Positions 34,963 through 45,226 of a stretch of DNA of 64,000 nucleotides are shown one piece after another (the stretch's first letter is position 1; the number at the start of each line of letters is the position of its first letter). The DNA is from Erigeron canadensis (Eukaryota; Streptophyta; Magnoliopsida; Asterales; Asteraceae): NCBI RefSeq assembly GCF_010389155.1, contig NC_057769.1:3224001-3288000 (forward strand). The letters are read 5' to 3'. The notes below the pieces were generated by a model. It did no database searches. It was given only the letters and a program-made list of their open reading frames with translations, and was not told the DNA's origin. The translations under genes and the position numbers were made by a program.

Positions 34963-35953
34963 GGGATAAGTGTCCAGAAATGCAGTCAATTAATGCTCAA
35001 AAGTTATTGTGTGCACGAACTCTAGATCAGCTTTATTGTGTTCACGAAACTTGAAGTTTTGGTTATTGTGTTCACGAAACGGGATTATGGCTATGTGGGA
35101 CCGGTTACTTTCACATTGACCTGTTGACTGCTTACGTGGCATGCACACAATAACTTTTTGGGATTAGTTTACGCATACAATTAAAAAAAACAGATTATTT
35201 TTTTTCAAACTTGCCGAAAACTGCAAATACTCGCCGAAAAACTTAAAAATCCGATTAAACATTCGTTTCTTCGAATTAGACCACGGAATTCGCACAAAAA
35301 TACTCAAAAATCAGCCGCAAACAAACCCTCAACAAAAGTTAAACCGATTGAGACTCGCCGGAAAATTCATCAACTCGCCGGAAAAATTAAAATCACCATA
35401 ATTTTGTTGTTTATTCGAGTTTCGACTTGAAACCAACACCAAACTGCTCAAAATTGTTGTCCGAAACTCGAAGAAACAACAAAGTTATGGTAATTTTAAA
35501 TTTTACGGCGAGTTGATGAATTATCCGGCGAGTCTCAATTGGTTTAACTTTTGCCGAGGGTTTGTTCGCGGCTGATTTTTGAGTATTTTGGTGCCAATTT
35601 TCGTGGTCTAATTCGAAGAAACGAAGGTTTAATCAGATTTTTAAGTTTTCCAACGAGTATTTGCAGTTTCCGGCGAGTTTGAAAAAAAATAATCTGTTTG
35701 TTTTTATTGTGTGTATAAACTAATCCAAAAAATTATTGTGTGCATAAACTAATCCCAAAAAGTTATTGTGTGCATGTCACGTAAGCAGTCAACGGGTCAA
35801 CGTGAAAGTGGTGACCGACTAACTTTTGACCCGGTCACTTTTGCATGCTATAGGACTATTGAACAAGTACCTGAATACAATAAAGCTGACCTAAAGTTCG
35901 TGCACACAATAACTTTTGAGCATTTGTTGACTGCATTTCTGGGTACTTATCCC
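34963..35953. mobile_element. Foldback Mutator-like element, 991 bp, nearly all inverted repeat
   Basis: The ends GGGATAAGTGTCCAGAAATG and, inverted, GGGATAAGTACCCAGAAATG are flanked by a perfect 9-bp target-site duplication, TAAAAATTA, at 34954-34962 and 35954-35962. The two arms stay complementary almost to the centre: AACTCGCCGGAAAA on the left pairs with ATCCGGCGAGT on the right, and GAGTTTCG with CGAAACTC near the loop at about 35430-35460. GTTATTGTGTGCAC-type words repeat inside each arm. There is no transposase. The 62-residue frame at 35768 is a by-product of the right arm. Confidence 0.9.
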
Positions 35954-35962
35954 TAAAAATTA

Positions 35963-36420
35963 CGAGTAATATCTAGCTTATCAAAATAAGGGAAAAATAA
36001 GATACATTACAATTAGTCCATTTCTTTTAGACCAACGTTAACCCTGGTAGTATTTATAGAAAATCATTCAATATCGTAAAATATAATGAAAAAAGTACGG
36101 TTGGTCTTATCGATCATAACTTACAATCTTATTAAAAACGTATTAGTGGCGGACCTAAGGATGATCTTCTTTTTAAACTACGAGAGGGAATTATAATAAA
36201 ATTAAGAAACTCTAACAAGCTGTAAAAGAAACAAAAGTACATAAAATACAGGCAAAAATAACAAAAACACAAGTTAGAACTTTTTAACTGCAAAGACTAG
36301 AAAAGATCGATATGAAAATCTAATTATGCTAAACTACAAAACATAAGGATGGTCTCGTCGATAATTAATGACCTTTGAAAAAAACATATATGCAGGAGTT
36401 AAAAAACACCAAGGTTCAAA
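35963..36420. other. Intergenic, with a possible hAT MITE remnant
   Basis: TTAGTGGCGGACCTAAGG at 36145 resembles the GTGGCGGA terminus of the CAGTGGCGG MITEs, but no opposite end is seen. There is no gene. Confidence 0.3.
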
Positions 36421-36424
36421 AATA

Positions 36425-36700
36425 TATTAACTTTAACTAGCATGGTATATTTGCGTAATGTGGCAGTGATGTGGTGGTGGAAACAACCGGTGGTGATGAT
36501 GGCGAGTGGTCATGGTGGTGGCGACGAGTGATGATGGTAATTGATCTAAAGAGTTAGGGGCTATATTTTCAAAGATACGAGATTGATGATGTAGATTAAT
36601 TAATTCATTAATGGTAAGATCGTTATTTCACATCTCTTTTTTTATAACTTGTCAACAGTGATGTATAATCTTTATATAATAGCACAGATATAGATTAATA
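36425..36700 (-). repeat. Dispersed GGTGGTGG-rich repeat, Helitron-like
   Basis: It begins CTAGCATGGTATATTTGCG, which reversed is a CATGCTAG terminus as at Helitron 3' ends, followed by a GGTGGTGG/GATGATGGCG-rich core and an AT-rich body. It is related in layout to 3775 and 23920. The right end is approximate. Confidence 0.45.
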
Positions 36701-36726
36701 TATATAATTTTGACTGGGAAGGTGTT

Positions 36727-36962
36727 TTTTTTAAGGCATATTGGATAAATAGCTAACATCCCTAGCTTTGATGTGATGACACGGGGTTCGAATTATGGAA
36801 ACCCCTAAAGGGTTTGTTTTCTTATGTGTAGATGAGTATAGCGTTGCTAGGGCCCTTTACTATATTTGTATGTAGCCAATATTCGAATTCTTGATCTTTT
36901 AAAAAGAAATCATAAAGTGAAAAACTCATTAATCACTAAGTTATCAGCCAAATGACACCACG
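36727..36962 (-). mobile_element. tRNA-derived SINE, minus strand, 11-bp target-site duplication
   Basis: The direct repeat GGGAAGGTGTT flanks it at 36716-36726 and 36963-36973. On the minus strand it starts with TTTGGCTGATAACTTAGTGA (A-box region), has GAATTCGAATATTGG (B-box) about 50 bp later, and ends in poly-A (the T-run at 36727 on the plus strand). Confidence 0.75.
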
Positions 36963-36973
36963 GGGAAGGTGTT

Positions 36974-37829
36974 AATTGTACTATGTACTAGCTAGGTTAG
37001 GTCCACAACACATAACAGGATAAGTGAGACCAATGAGTCAATGACCACATGACCTTCACACACCTATACTACTACTATGACCCTTATATATTTCACCATG
37101 TGTTTCCTTTTGTCTCCCATACCTCCCCTCTCCAAATGATTGTCCTCTCTAACCTTTTGAAATCATTGCCAAGATTTATAGCTGTTATTAATGTAATTAT
37201 AGCTAGAATTTTAAAGTAATGATTATACCAAAGATATACGGTATGAATTAATGTCAAAAATAGTAGCTTATTTAGTTCTTACACATTTAGCTCACTGATT
37301 TATTAGTAACATCGCACCGAAAAAATGTATGCAAGCTCAAGTTATTCATTGAAGCGACAAGGAACCAAAGGGTACCAATAAAGTGTTCATCCACGTTATA
37401 ATATAATTAATATTTAATACAAATGCTGCTATATATCCATCCTGTTTTGATAATAGGAATGCAAAAACTAAGTACCTAAAAGGGTGAATATAATTTAGCT
37501 CAACCTGCTGTTTATATAGACTGTTAATTGGTTGTGCAGTGATCAACAAATTTTTTATGGTTATTATTGCTAGTAATTTAATAGGAGTAGGTAAAAAAAA
37601 CTTAAGTAACTTTTTACGTTGGCATGTCTGGAAAGAAAAAATAAATAAGAAAAAGTTTACTTATTTTTGTAAGACATTGTTTGGGATTTTAGATTTGTAC
37701 GGTTCATTTACAAAATACCCACAAGTCAAAATCATAAACTAATACTCGTAGTAATTTATTGTAATATATGTTTGACTATAGATTAAAATAATAAACAAAT
37801 TTACTAAAAAAATACTAGTATATATGTTT
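36974..37829. other. Intergenic
   Basis: No gene was supported; short frames at 37346 (-) and 37539 (+) have no recognisable content. Confidence 0.45.
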
Positions 37830-37839
37830 TTATGAGTTA

Positions 37840-38217
37840 GGGTAACACTCCGGTGAGAACACTTTTAAAATAAGAACGGTGAGAACACTTAAAAACACCA
37901 TTTTGATGCATTAAAAATCCATAAAACTAACATAGTGCTTAACTAATTATCATTATCTAAGTGTTTAACAACACATTGATCCGTCAAAATAGAAAAAATC
38001 ACGTTTTTTGTTTTGTGCATCATATTCATCAAAATGATGCATCCAACAAAAAACGTGATTTTTCGATTTTGACGGATTAATGTATTGTTCAACACTTAAA
38101 TAATGATAATTAGTTATGCACTATGTCAGTTTTATGGACTTTTAATGCATCAAAATATAGTTTTTAAATATTCTCATTTGTTCTCATCTTAATTTGGTTC
38201 TCATTTGATTGACACCC
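37840..38217. mobile_element. Foldback Mutator-type MITE, 378 bp
   Basis: The ends are GGGTAACACTCCGGTGAGAAC and, inverted, GGGTGTCAATCAAATGAGAAC, flanked by a 10-bp target-site duplication, TTATGAGTTA, at 37830-37839 and 38218-38227. The interior is palindromic: TGATGCATTAAAAATCCATAA pairs with TTATGGACTTTTAATGCATCA, and ATCACGTTTTTTGTT with AACAAAAAACGTGAT around a short loop near 38020. Confidence 0.88.
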
Positions 38218-38227
38218 TTATGAGTTA

Positions 38228-38999
38228 TAACCATGTCCAATTGTTCACCACAATTGGTCATCCCCGTCAATACCAGAAGTTGCCTCAAATAGTCAAAAAA
38301 GTCAAGGCGGAAGAAGAAAAAAAAAAAAGTCGTCATACACTGTCGAAGTGTCGATGGTCCTTGCTTTCCTTGGATGCAGACGCTAACTAGCAATAAAGCA
38401 ATTCCGTTTATATGATAAATAAAACATGTTTCCATGATTATAGGTGACATGTTTATATGAAAAATAAACAAGTCATTTTTATGTAAATGTCAATAAGAGT
38501 CATACAATAATTGACATATATATTATATATAGGTAACATACTAAATTCTTGATTTCCATGATATGATTAATGTATTTTGTTAAGTTAGGTTGCAAGTACT
38601 AGTAGTCATCATGAAGAGCCAACGCACTCACCCAAAATTAAGCTAACTTTGAAATTGAGACACATTCCAACTACAATCTGATGTCGTATTGAATGAATGA
38701 ATGAATGGTAGGGATTTTTCAGCATTGTATTCGACATATATGATCTTCAGCAAGATGCCGAAGTGAAAAGTTTACATCAAGTGTATAGGAGTACTACCTT
38801 AACTATATACTCTATAAGTATATAAAAGCATGTTTCTTAATTCTTACGCCGGTTAGAAATCCATAAAAATGGCTAGAACACACAATTATATATAGAAAGA
38901 CATACAAGTGTATATTATTGCAAGTTTGCAACTTTCGTGAGAAGGGGTAAACAATTATTCCAAAATTAATTTGATGTTCTTTTTCTACGTTCATCTATA
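38228..38999. other. Intergenic
   Basis: No gene was supported. A GAATGAAT repeat lies at 38691-38706. Confidence 0.45.
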
Positions 39000-39242
39000 A
39001 ACCCCTATAAAGGGTATTGATTTTAAGAAATTAAGCAACTTTTTCATTCCCATAATACCTTTCTTACTTCAATTGTTTTTTACACCTCCTCAAGTATCTA
39101 TCGAAAGTATCCTTATCAAAAATTTAAACCCACAAAACACACAACATCCTTCTCCTTCGCATTCTTCGATCACTACCACCGCCTTCATTTTATATCGTCC
39201 TCATCTTCTAGCCGCTGCAACGCGCGAGTACTATGCTCGTAA
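39000..39242 (+). repeat. Helitron-like 3' terminal fragment
   Basis: A CACCACC/CCGCC-rich block (39170-39190) is followed by GCTGCAACGCGCGAGTACTATGCTCG then T. The same order (ACC-rich core, GC-rich half-hairpin, TGCTCGT) is found at 44640-44795. It is probably a non-autonomous Helitron end with CTCG in place of CTAG; the start is approximate. Confidence 0.4.
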
Positions 39243-40334
39243 TTATTTGTAAGGATTCATTATGGGGCATAAATTAAGGAAGTGATGAGTAAATATTTGG
39301 GTCTTCTAATTCACTTCCATTGTGAAAATAATTAAACCTAAAGTAAAAGAGTGGTTATGATGACCGGCATGCATGCTCATATATAATAGTGGCCGATAAA
39401 CATCTTTATCAAATATATTCTACCTTTTATGAATACATTCACATTGAAATGTCTTCTGTCCTGTTTTCGTTAGAAGAATTACTGAATAATTTGATAAGAG
39501 TTGTGCAAAATAGCTTAATTTTCAATGATTAATCAACATGCATCATTTAGTTTTTCGTGTTTTAATGGATTATGTATATACTCATTGTTTTACGGTGTAG
39601 GTAATCAAAACCTAGTAAATGACAACATTCTTTTTAATTGCATTCTATCATACTTTTAAATTACATGAATATCCGGAATGAAATCAAAACTATCGAAAAT
39701 ATTTATATTAATTCACCTCATAATTGTGAGAAGTAAGACTCGAGCCCAAATAAATGTTTTTAATTTTTATAAATAACATACTTTCCATTTTTCGTGCAAA
39801 TTACTAACATACAATACTTGTTTATTTGACAAAAACTTAAAATCATCTATCAAAATAGGACTGTAAGATCTAGATCTCTTTTGGCATAATTTTCCACAAT
39901 GAGCAATAGAATCTAAGTCGAACAAAGCTTTATTACTTACGATTTTGTCTCCTTATTGCAACTTTGCTAGTACATTGAAGAGTTATTAAATTAGAATTTT
40001 GGTCGGCTCTATTTTGTACGCTAATATAAGTCTTCTTTTTTTTAAATGTCGCATTTACTAGTAGCACTTGCTGCCTAACAAGCCATTTACTTTTTTAGGC
40101 CCTATATAAACTTTTAAGGTTTGATGCTTTCTTTGATTTGATAGTCAGAATGTTAATACTCTTTGAATTTGAATATAATAATAGTAACTAAACATGTAAC
40201 TTATGTTTTACGTATAAATCCAACTTCTAATATCATTTATCATTCCAATTAAGTGATCTTAGGTAAAAAAACCCCGGGAGGATACAATCGACCATTCCTT
40301 TGTTCTTTTATTATGATATTTGTCTATGAACAGG
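39243..40334. other. Intergenic
   Basis: AT-rich sequence, no gene recognised. Confidence 0.45.
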
Positions 40335-40655
40335 TGATTACAACAAAATAAAAGAATGAAGAACTGAATGAATATAAGATGCTAATTAACTAAGTTATTG
40401 TTGTTGATGATTGCTGAATAAGTGGTGTAGAAGTGAGAGTGTGAACGTGTGTCTATGTCCCCCTCTGCAGATTGATCCTTCCTTCTATTTATAGAGCTAG
40501 ACGTTGAACTGTATTTCCGAAATATCTGAGATCTCCCTTGAATAACTCTTCTCCGTTGAATTGACTTAAATGACCGTTGAGAAATATTTCCCTCAAGTAA
40601 TTTTGTTGTCAATCCCGATTCTTGTGGACGAAGAGGTAGACTAGCCGTTGTAACA
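40335..40655 (-). repeat. Probable solo LTR, minus strand
   Basis: The block begins TGATTACAAC and ends GTTGTAACA, matching the TG...CA rule with a short inverted terminus. On the minus strand it has a good TATA box (GCTCTATAAATAGAAGG, about 40483-40499). No target-site duplication or internal region is visible. The 76-residue minus frame lies within it and has no known match. Confidence 0.4.
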
Positions 40656-41063
40656 CGTTTTTATTATAATACACGTCTTTGACCTGGTTCCTGAAAGTAA
40701 AACCTAATATACTAGACATATATTCGTTAGTTCAATCATAGATCTTGAAGATATCAAGATCCTCATATATCAGGATAATATAAATTGAACAATTAATACT
40801 AGATCAAGGATCCTCTAAATTCATACAATACCTCGTATTTATTATAAAAAGACTGAACTGTAAAATCTATTCAAGATCCTAGTAGTAAAATTTCTACTCC
40901 AAACAGATACAATTCGGCTAAAATCAGCCAAGAAATCAGTCAATGTTATGGAATCAGGTCATCCATAAAAAAATCGGTTGGGATCGGTCAGATATCGGCG
41001 AGATCGATCAACTATTGGTCAAGAACATAAGTCAAACTTTTATTACTTTTTAAAAATATTTTA

Positions 41064-42324
41064 GAGTAAATTACAATTTTCGTCCCTAAAGTTGGCACGT
41101 TTTTCATTTTTGATCCCTAAACTTTAAAAATTACAATTTTGACCGTAAAGTTGGTCAATTTTTTCAATAATCGTCCTTTGGCCTTACGGCGTTAAAAAAT
41201 GGTCGTTAACGTACGCACATGCTAGACACGTGAGGGCACTAATATCATTTCATGTTACACCGAGGGACGAAAAGTGAAAAAATAGCTACCTGAGGGACGA
41301 AAAGTGGAAAAATAGCTACTTGAGGGACGAAAAATGAAAATCATACAAATAAATTTATTCTTCTATTCTTTCTTTTCCGATAGAATTTTCCGACTAGATA
41401 TTTATTTCCCTTTTACCCCCAAGCCGCTCCAATCACCACCACCTAATAACCACTAACAACAGCCGCCGCTGGCAGCCACCGCCGTCTGTAACCAACACTA
41501 GCCACCGCCATCTATAACCACCACGAGCCATTGCCACCCACCGCCGCCTATACTTACCACCAGCCACCGCCATTATAATCAACATCAGCCACCGCCACTA
41601 TAATCAACACCAGCTACCACCGCCTACAATCAACACCAGCCACCGCTGCCTACAATTACCACCAAGCACCGCCGTCTACAGTCACCTCCAACCACCGCCG
41701 TCTACATTCACCATTAACCAACCGCCGCCGACTAGAATCACCACCAACCAACCGCCGCCACCTAGAATCACCACCATCCACCGTTCCCCTTTCAATTAAA
41801 ATCAAAATTTAGAAAATAAAAAAAAAGATGGCTGACATGTTTAAACTATAATTTGTTTGATTGGTTGTGTTTTGAATGTCATGAATTTGAGTAAATGATT
41901 TTGTTTGTGGTTTAGATTTGGATTCAAAGTCGAGTTTTTATTAGGTATCATCAGAAAATAAATGTCTAGTCGGAAAATTCATCGGTAAAAATGATCAAAG
42001 AAGATGCTCGGAAAAGAAAAAATGAAAGAATAAATTTATTTGTATGATTTTCATTTTTCGTCCCTCAAGTAGCTATTTTTTCATTTTGCGTCCCTCAAGT
42101 AGCTAATTTTTCACTTTTCGTCCCTCGGTGTAAGGTGAAATGACATTAGTGACCTCACGTGTCTAGCACGTGCGTACATTAACGGCCATTTTTTAACGCC
42201 GTAAGGCCAAAGGACGATTATTGAAAAAATCGGCCAACTTTAGGGTCAAAATTGTAATTTTTAAAGTTTAGGGATCAAAAGTAAAAAACGTGCCAAATTT
42301 AAGGACGAAAAGTGTAATTTACTC
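41064..42324. mobile_element. Mutator-like element with about 350-bp TIRs and minisatellite core, 1261 bp
   Basis: The ends GAGTAAATTACAATTTTCGTCC and, inverted, GAGTAAATTACACTTTTCGTCC are flanked by a perfect 9-bp target-site duplication, AATATTTTA, at 41055-41063 and 42325-42333. The inverted arms run to about 41410 on the left and from about 41945 on the right, including CACGTGAGG/CCTCACGTG and TTTTCCGACTAGA/TCTAGTCGGAAAA. The core 41410-41800 is a run of CCACCGCC-type repeats. No transposase is encoded, so it is non-autonomous and possibly of the Pack-MULE type. Confidence 0.9.
41410..41800 (+). repeat. CCACCGCC-rich minisatellite in the core of the Mutator-like element
   Basis: About a dozen degenerate copies of a 25-35-bp unit of the form ACCACCAGCCACCGCCGYCT followed by ATAATCA. 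No single frame stays open through it, so it is not an obvious Pro/His-rich coding fragment, though it may derive from one. Confidence 0.7.
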
Positions 42325-42825
42325 AATATTTTATATTGTTTTTAGACATTTATATTTGAATTATTATATCAATTTTTCTAGAAAATTATGAATAAGTTTG
42401 AAGTTTCCTATATATTTTGAATTTGCTACTACATATAATTTCATTAATTTTTATTTTTCTAATTAATTATTATGTCAAAAAATCTTATCTCCCCACCCAT
42501 TGATTGGATTCCGATTTATGAATTCTATAGCCTTGCATCTTCGTCAAATCATTCTATCTAAATGTCACATTACTTTTCCATCCCATAAAAAATGCACAAC
42601 TTTATCTCATGTATCCCACTTGTTTACACCATTACGTTCTCTTTTACATACCACTATCAAGGATTACAAATGAACAACAAAATGAACAACAAATTCTCAT
42701 AAATAAACCATAAAATTAACAAAAATATTGTGACCTTCGAAACTATTAATCGCGAACACGTTTTACACGTAAGTATTATGAGTAGATGAACAGTTATTAC
42801 CTTACACTACAATACTAGTCATAAG

Positions 42826-43151
42826 ATTTTTTTTTGAAAGGTGAATTTCGTTGAAAACTTCGTGTTGTGATTTGACAGTAAAAGGTCAAACATACGTTGT
42901 TTTAACCGGGTCCACGCTAGAGAGCTCCATCGAAGTAGAAATGTTTATTTCAAATACCCGATAGGGAAAACCCCCTATTAATCAGCCCGAAGACACGATG
43001 ATTAATATGGTAAATCATGTCTCATCAGACTTGAAACTGGGTATATCCAAGCCAAACCTTCATAAAGAGACTTTTTGTGTCCTTCATACTTGAACACAAA
43101 ACCTTATAAATGAAAAAAATGATCTTTCAACAATTGAGTTAAAACTGAAGG
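42826..43151 (-). mobile_element. Minus-strand SINE with 17-bp target-site duplication
   Basis: ACAATACTAGTCATAAG (42809-42825) and ACAATACTAGTTATAAG (43152-43168) differ by one base. The left end is a T-run, so the element ends in poly-A on the minus strand. There the head includes TTTAACTCAATTGTTGAAAG (A-box region) and TTGTGTTCAAGTATG (B-box-like). At 326 bp it is longer than the other SINEs here. Confidence 0.7.
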
Positions 43152-43193
43152 ACAATACTAGTTATAAGCTAACGATCATATGATTATATATAT

Positions 43194-43670
43194 CATGGTT
43201 GTAAAACTCGACCGATACAACTGAGTCTTGAGAATCGGCTCGGCTCGTGTATCGGCCCTTTGGCGATACGAGTTTGTGACACTTGGTCTGAAAATCGGCC
43301 AAGGTGTAAGACTCGGGTCAACTTGGTCAAGACTCGTCCGGATCAGTCAAGACTCGGCTGGATCGGTCAAGACTCGGTTGGATCGGATCAGTCAACCAAA
43401 GTCAAACCCTTTTTTTATTTTATTTATTTTTTTAAAGCTTTTATTAACTATCTTATTGTTTCTAGACAGTTATGTTTAAATTGAAAAAATATGTTATGTT
43501 TAAGTTTGAAGTTTTATATATATTTTCAATTTTTTGTTATATATAATTTCAAAAACTATTATTTTATACATAAAAACCCACTATTCACCGATCCGATTCC
43601 GATCCGATTTTTAAAAAATCATGTCTCCCCCTCGCCGATCCGATCCCGATTCTCGAATTCCTCAACCTTG
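43194..43670. mobile_element. Non-autonomous hAT-like element, 477 bp
   Basis: The ends are CATGGTTGTAAAACTCGACC and, inverted, CAAGGTTGAGGAATTCGAG, with an 8-bp flanking duplication, ATATATAT, at 43186-43193 and 43671-43678. The left part carries four CAAGACTCG(G/T) direct repeats separated by GATCAGT/GGATCGGT. The right part has GATCCGATTCCGATCCGAT. Overlapping 74-83-residue frames here are products of the repeats. Confidence 0.8.
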
Positions 43671-43678
43671 ATATATAT

Positions 43679-44408
43679 ACGTTATCTTTGTATTGTAAAA
43701 TTTTTTATAGCCAACACTGAATTATGATTTTCTTTCTATATTTATCATTTTATTGTGAAGATTTTTATAGTATTTTTTTTGTATAATATATCTTTCTATT
43801 TTAAGTTATTTATATTTTATCATTATTATTATTACGATTATTAATATTGTTTTATGCTGTATTGATGCATCATATATGATAAAACGTTATATATACAGAG
43901 TCAATATTAAGATCAATCATATTGTTAGCTATATAGTTATAGAAAACCATAATTTAAATGTATATAAGGTTAATCATACACAAATTTGTATATCTTCCAA
44001 TGACATATAAGGTCAAAGGCTTTATAGTAGTGTTTGATCTATCTGAATAATTTTTTATGCCGTTACAAAACAAGGGTTAAATTTCCTTGTCATAATCAAT
44101 TATCTCTCTCATTCTATAAAAATCAATATACTCAATAAAAATTCCAACTTGAGGCATGGCATGTATTAATTGAAACCCGGTTGGATATTGGAATAGCAAT
44201 GAAGTTATGAAGTTTAAATAACTACATAGTCGATATCCAACAAATAAAAAATAGTTTCATTAACATTACACAAGTACACAACTAGTATATACCAACATTT
44301 ATATTTATACTCCTTATTAAAAATTATCAACTCATGTTGAAAGTTTACAAGATTTGGAAAATGTAATTTTACTATTTTACCCCTTCTTATTCCCTACATT
44401 TATTCTCC
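43679..44408. other. Intergenic
   Basis: AT-rich sequence with no gene recognised. Confidence 0.45.
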
Positions 44409-44587
44409 GGGTAATGATCAATCATCCTAATTGGTTAGCCTAAAAATCCTCCTAATTTATAAGATTGTGACATGTGAAAAATCAGGGGGTGAGATTTGGA
44501 AAGAGAATTAGTAGATTACATGTGTTAACAAGTGGATATATTAGGAGGATTTTTAGAAGGATTGGTTAGGAGGATTTATCATTTTCC
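44409..44587. mobile_element. Mutator-type MITE, 179 bp, nested in a Helitron-like repeat
   Basis: The TIRs are GGGTAATGATCAATCATCCT and, inverted, GGAAAATGATAAATCCTCCT. A perfect 9-bp target-site duplication, TTATTCTCC, lies at 44400-44408 and 44588-44596. It is the same family and size as the element at 25701. Confidence 0.88.
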
Positions 44588-44596
44588 TTATTCTCC

Positions 44597-44796
44597 CTAT
44601 TGTTTTCTTTTTGCCACAAAAATACACACCTCCACTATTGTCCTCAAAACCTAAGCATCACCTCCAACGTCCATCGCCTCCACCTTCGTTGAACACCACC
44701 ACCGCCGTGGAATGTCTCCATGAGACCCACATCACCCCTCAATCTAGACGTCATGTCAATGGTATTCGCCGCAACGCACGGGTACCATGCTCGTAA
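44597..44796 (+). repeat. Helitron-like 3' terminal fragment
   Basis: A CCACCACCGCCG-rich core is followed by CGCCGCAACGCACGGGTACCATGCTCG then T, as at 39165-39242. The MITE at 44409 is inserted in its left part. A 61-residue frame across it is not a gene. Confidence 0.45.
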
Positions 44797-45226
44797 ATAC
44801 TAAACATTGTCATATAGTCCATTACTACTCCATTCTAAAAACCAAAAAAACTCGCTATTTTTTCCCCTTACGTTTATCACATCACTCTTTATTTTTACAT
44901 ATCGTAGTATATTTTTTCTTCCAAATTAATAAAATCAAAGTCCAGTTGAAAGACTTGAAGGTAATAAAAACAGTCAAAAACAACTCAACTTTATTAACTT
45001 AATATTATCTTGTGAATCCACAAACCTGCCCGTAAAATATCTGACTACTACCCGTACTCAAATTTCCATACCATCTGCCCGTTTCCCACCCTCCAATACC
45101 TGCCCGTTTCCCCACCATTTCTTAGCTTAAATATGAAACTTTTACTACATTTCTTCCTTCACCACCACCACTACCCATTTATCCGGTGGTAGTAGTGGCT
45201 GTTTCCGGTCAGCCTCCGCCGTGAAT
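44797..45226 (+). promoter_or_regulatory. XBAT31 upstream region and 5' leader
   Basis: There is no other gene here. CCTGCCCGTTTCCC-type motifs repeat at about 45027-45112. Just before the start codon, CCACCACCACTACC (about 45162-45175) can pair imperfectly with GGTGGTAGTAGTGG (45185-45198), a possible 5'-UTR hairpin ending 28 nt before the ATG. The transcription start is not determinable by eye. Confidence 0.4.

Larger units (their letters stand above)
40890..42535. mobile_element. hAT-like element, relative of 43194, split by a Mutator-like insert
   Basis: Sequence left of the insert (AAAATCGGTTGGGATCGGTC) and right of it (TTTTTAGACATTTATATTTG, then AAGTTTGAAGTTTCCTATATATTTTG and GGATTCCGATTTATGAATTC) lines up with consecutive parts of the intact element at 43194-43670. 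The insert at 41064-42324 with its duplicated 9-bp target interrupts this alignment. The outer ends are decayed and approximate. Confidence 0.6.

Noticed and set aside
38184..38471. 95-residue minus-strand frame
   Set aside because: Starts in the MITE end and crosses a poly-Phe (A-run) stretch; no domain or family resemblance.
40382..40612. 76-residue minus-strand frame
   Set aside because: Lies inside the probable solo LTR and overlaps its TATA box; no known match.
43228..43484. Two overlapping plus-strand frames of 74-83 residues
   Set aside because: They translate the CAAGACTCGG direct repeats of the hAT element; any frame is open there.
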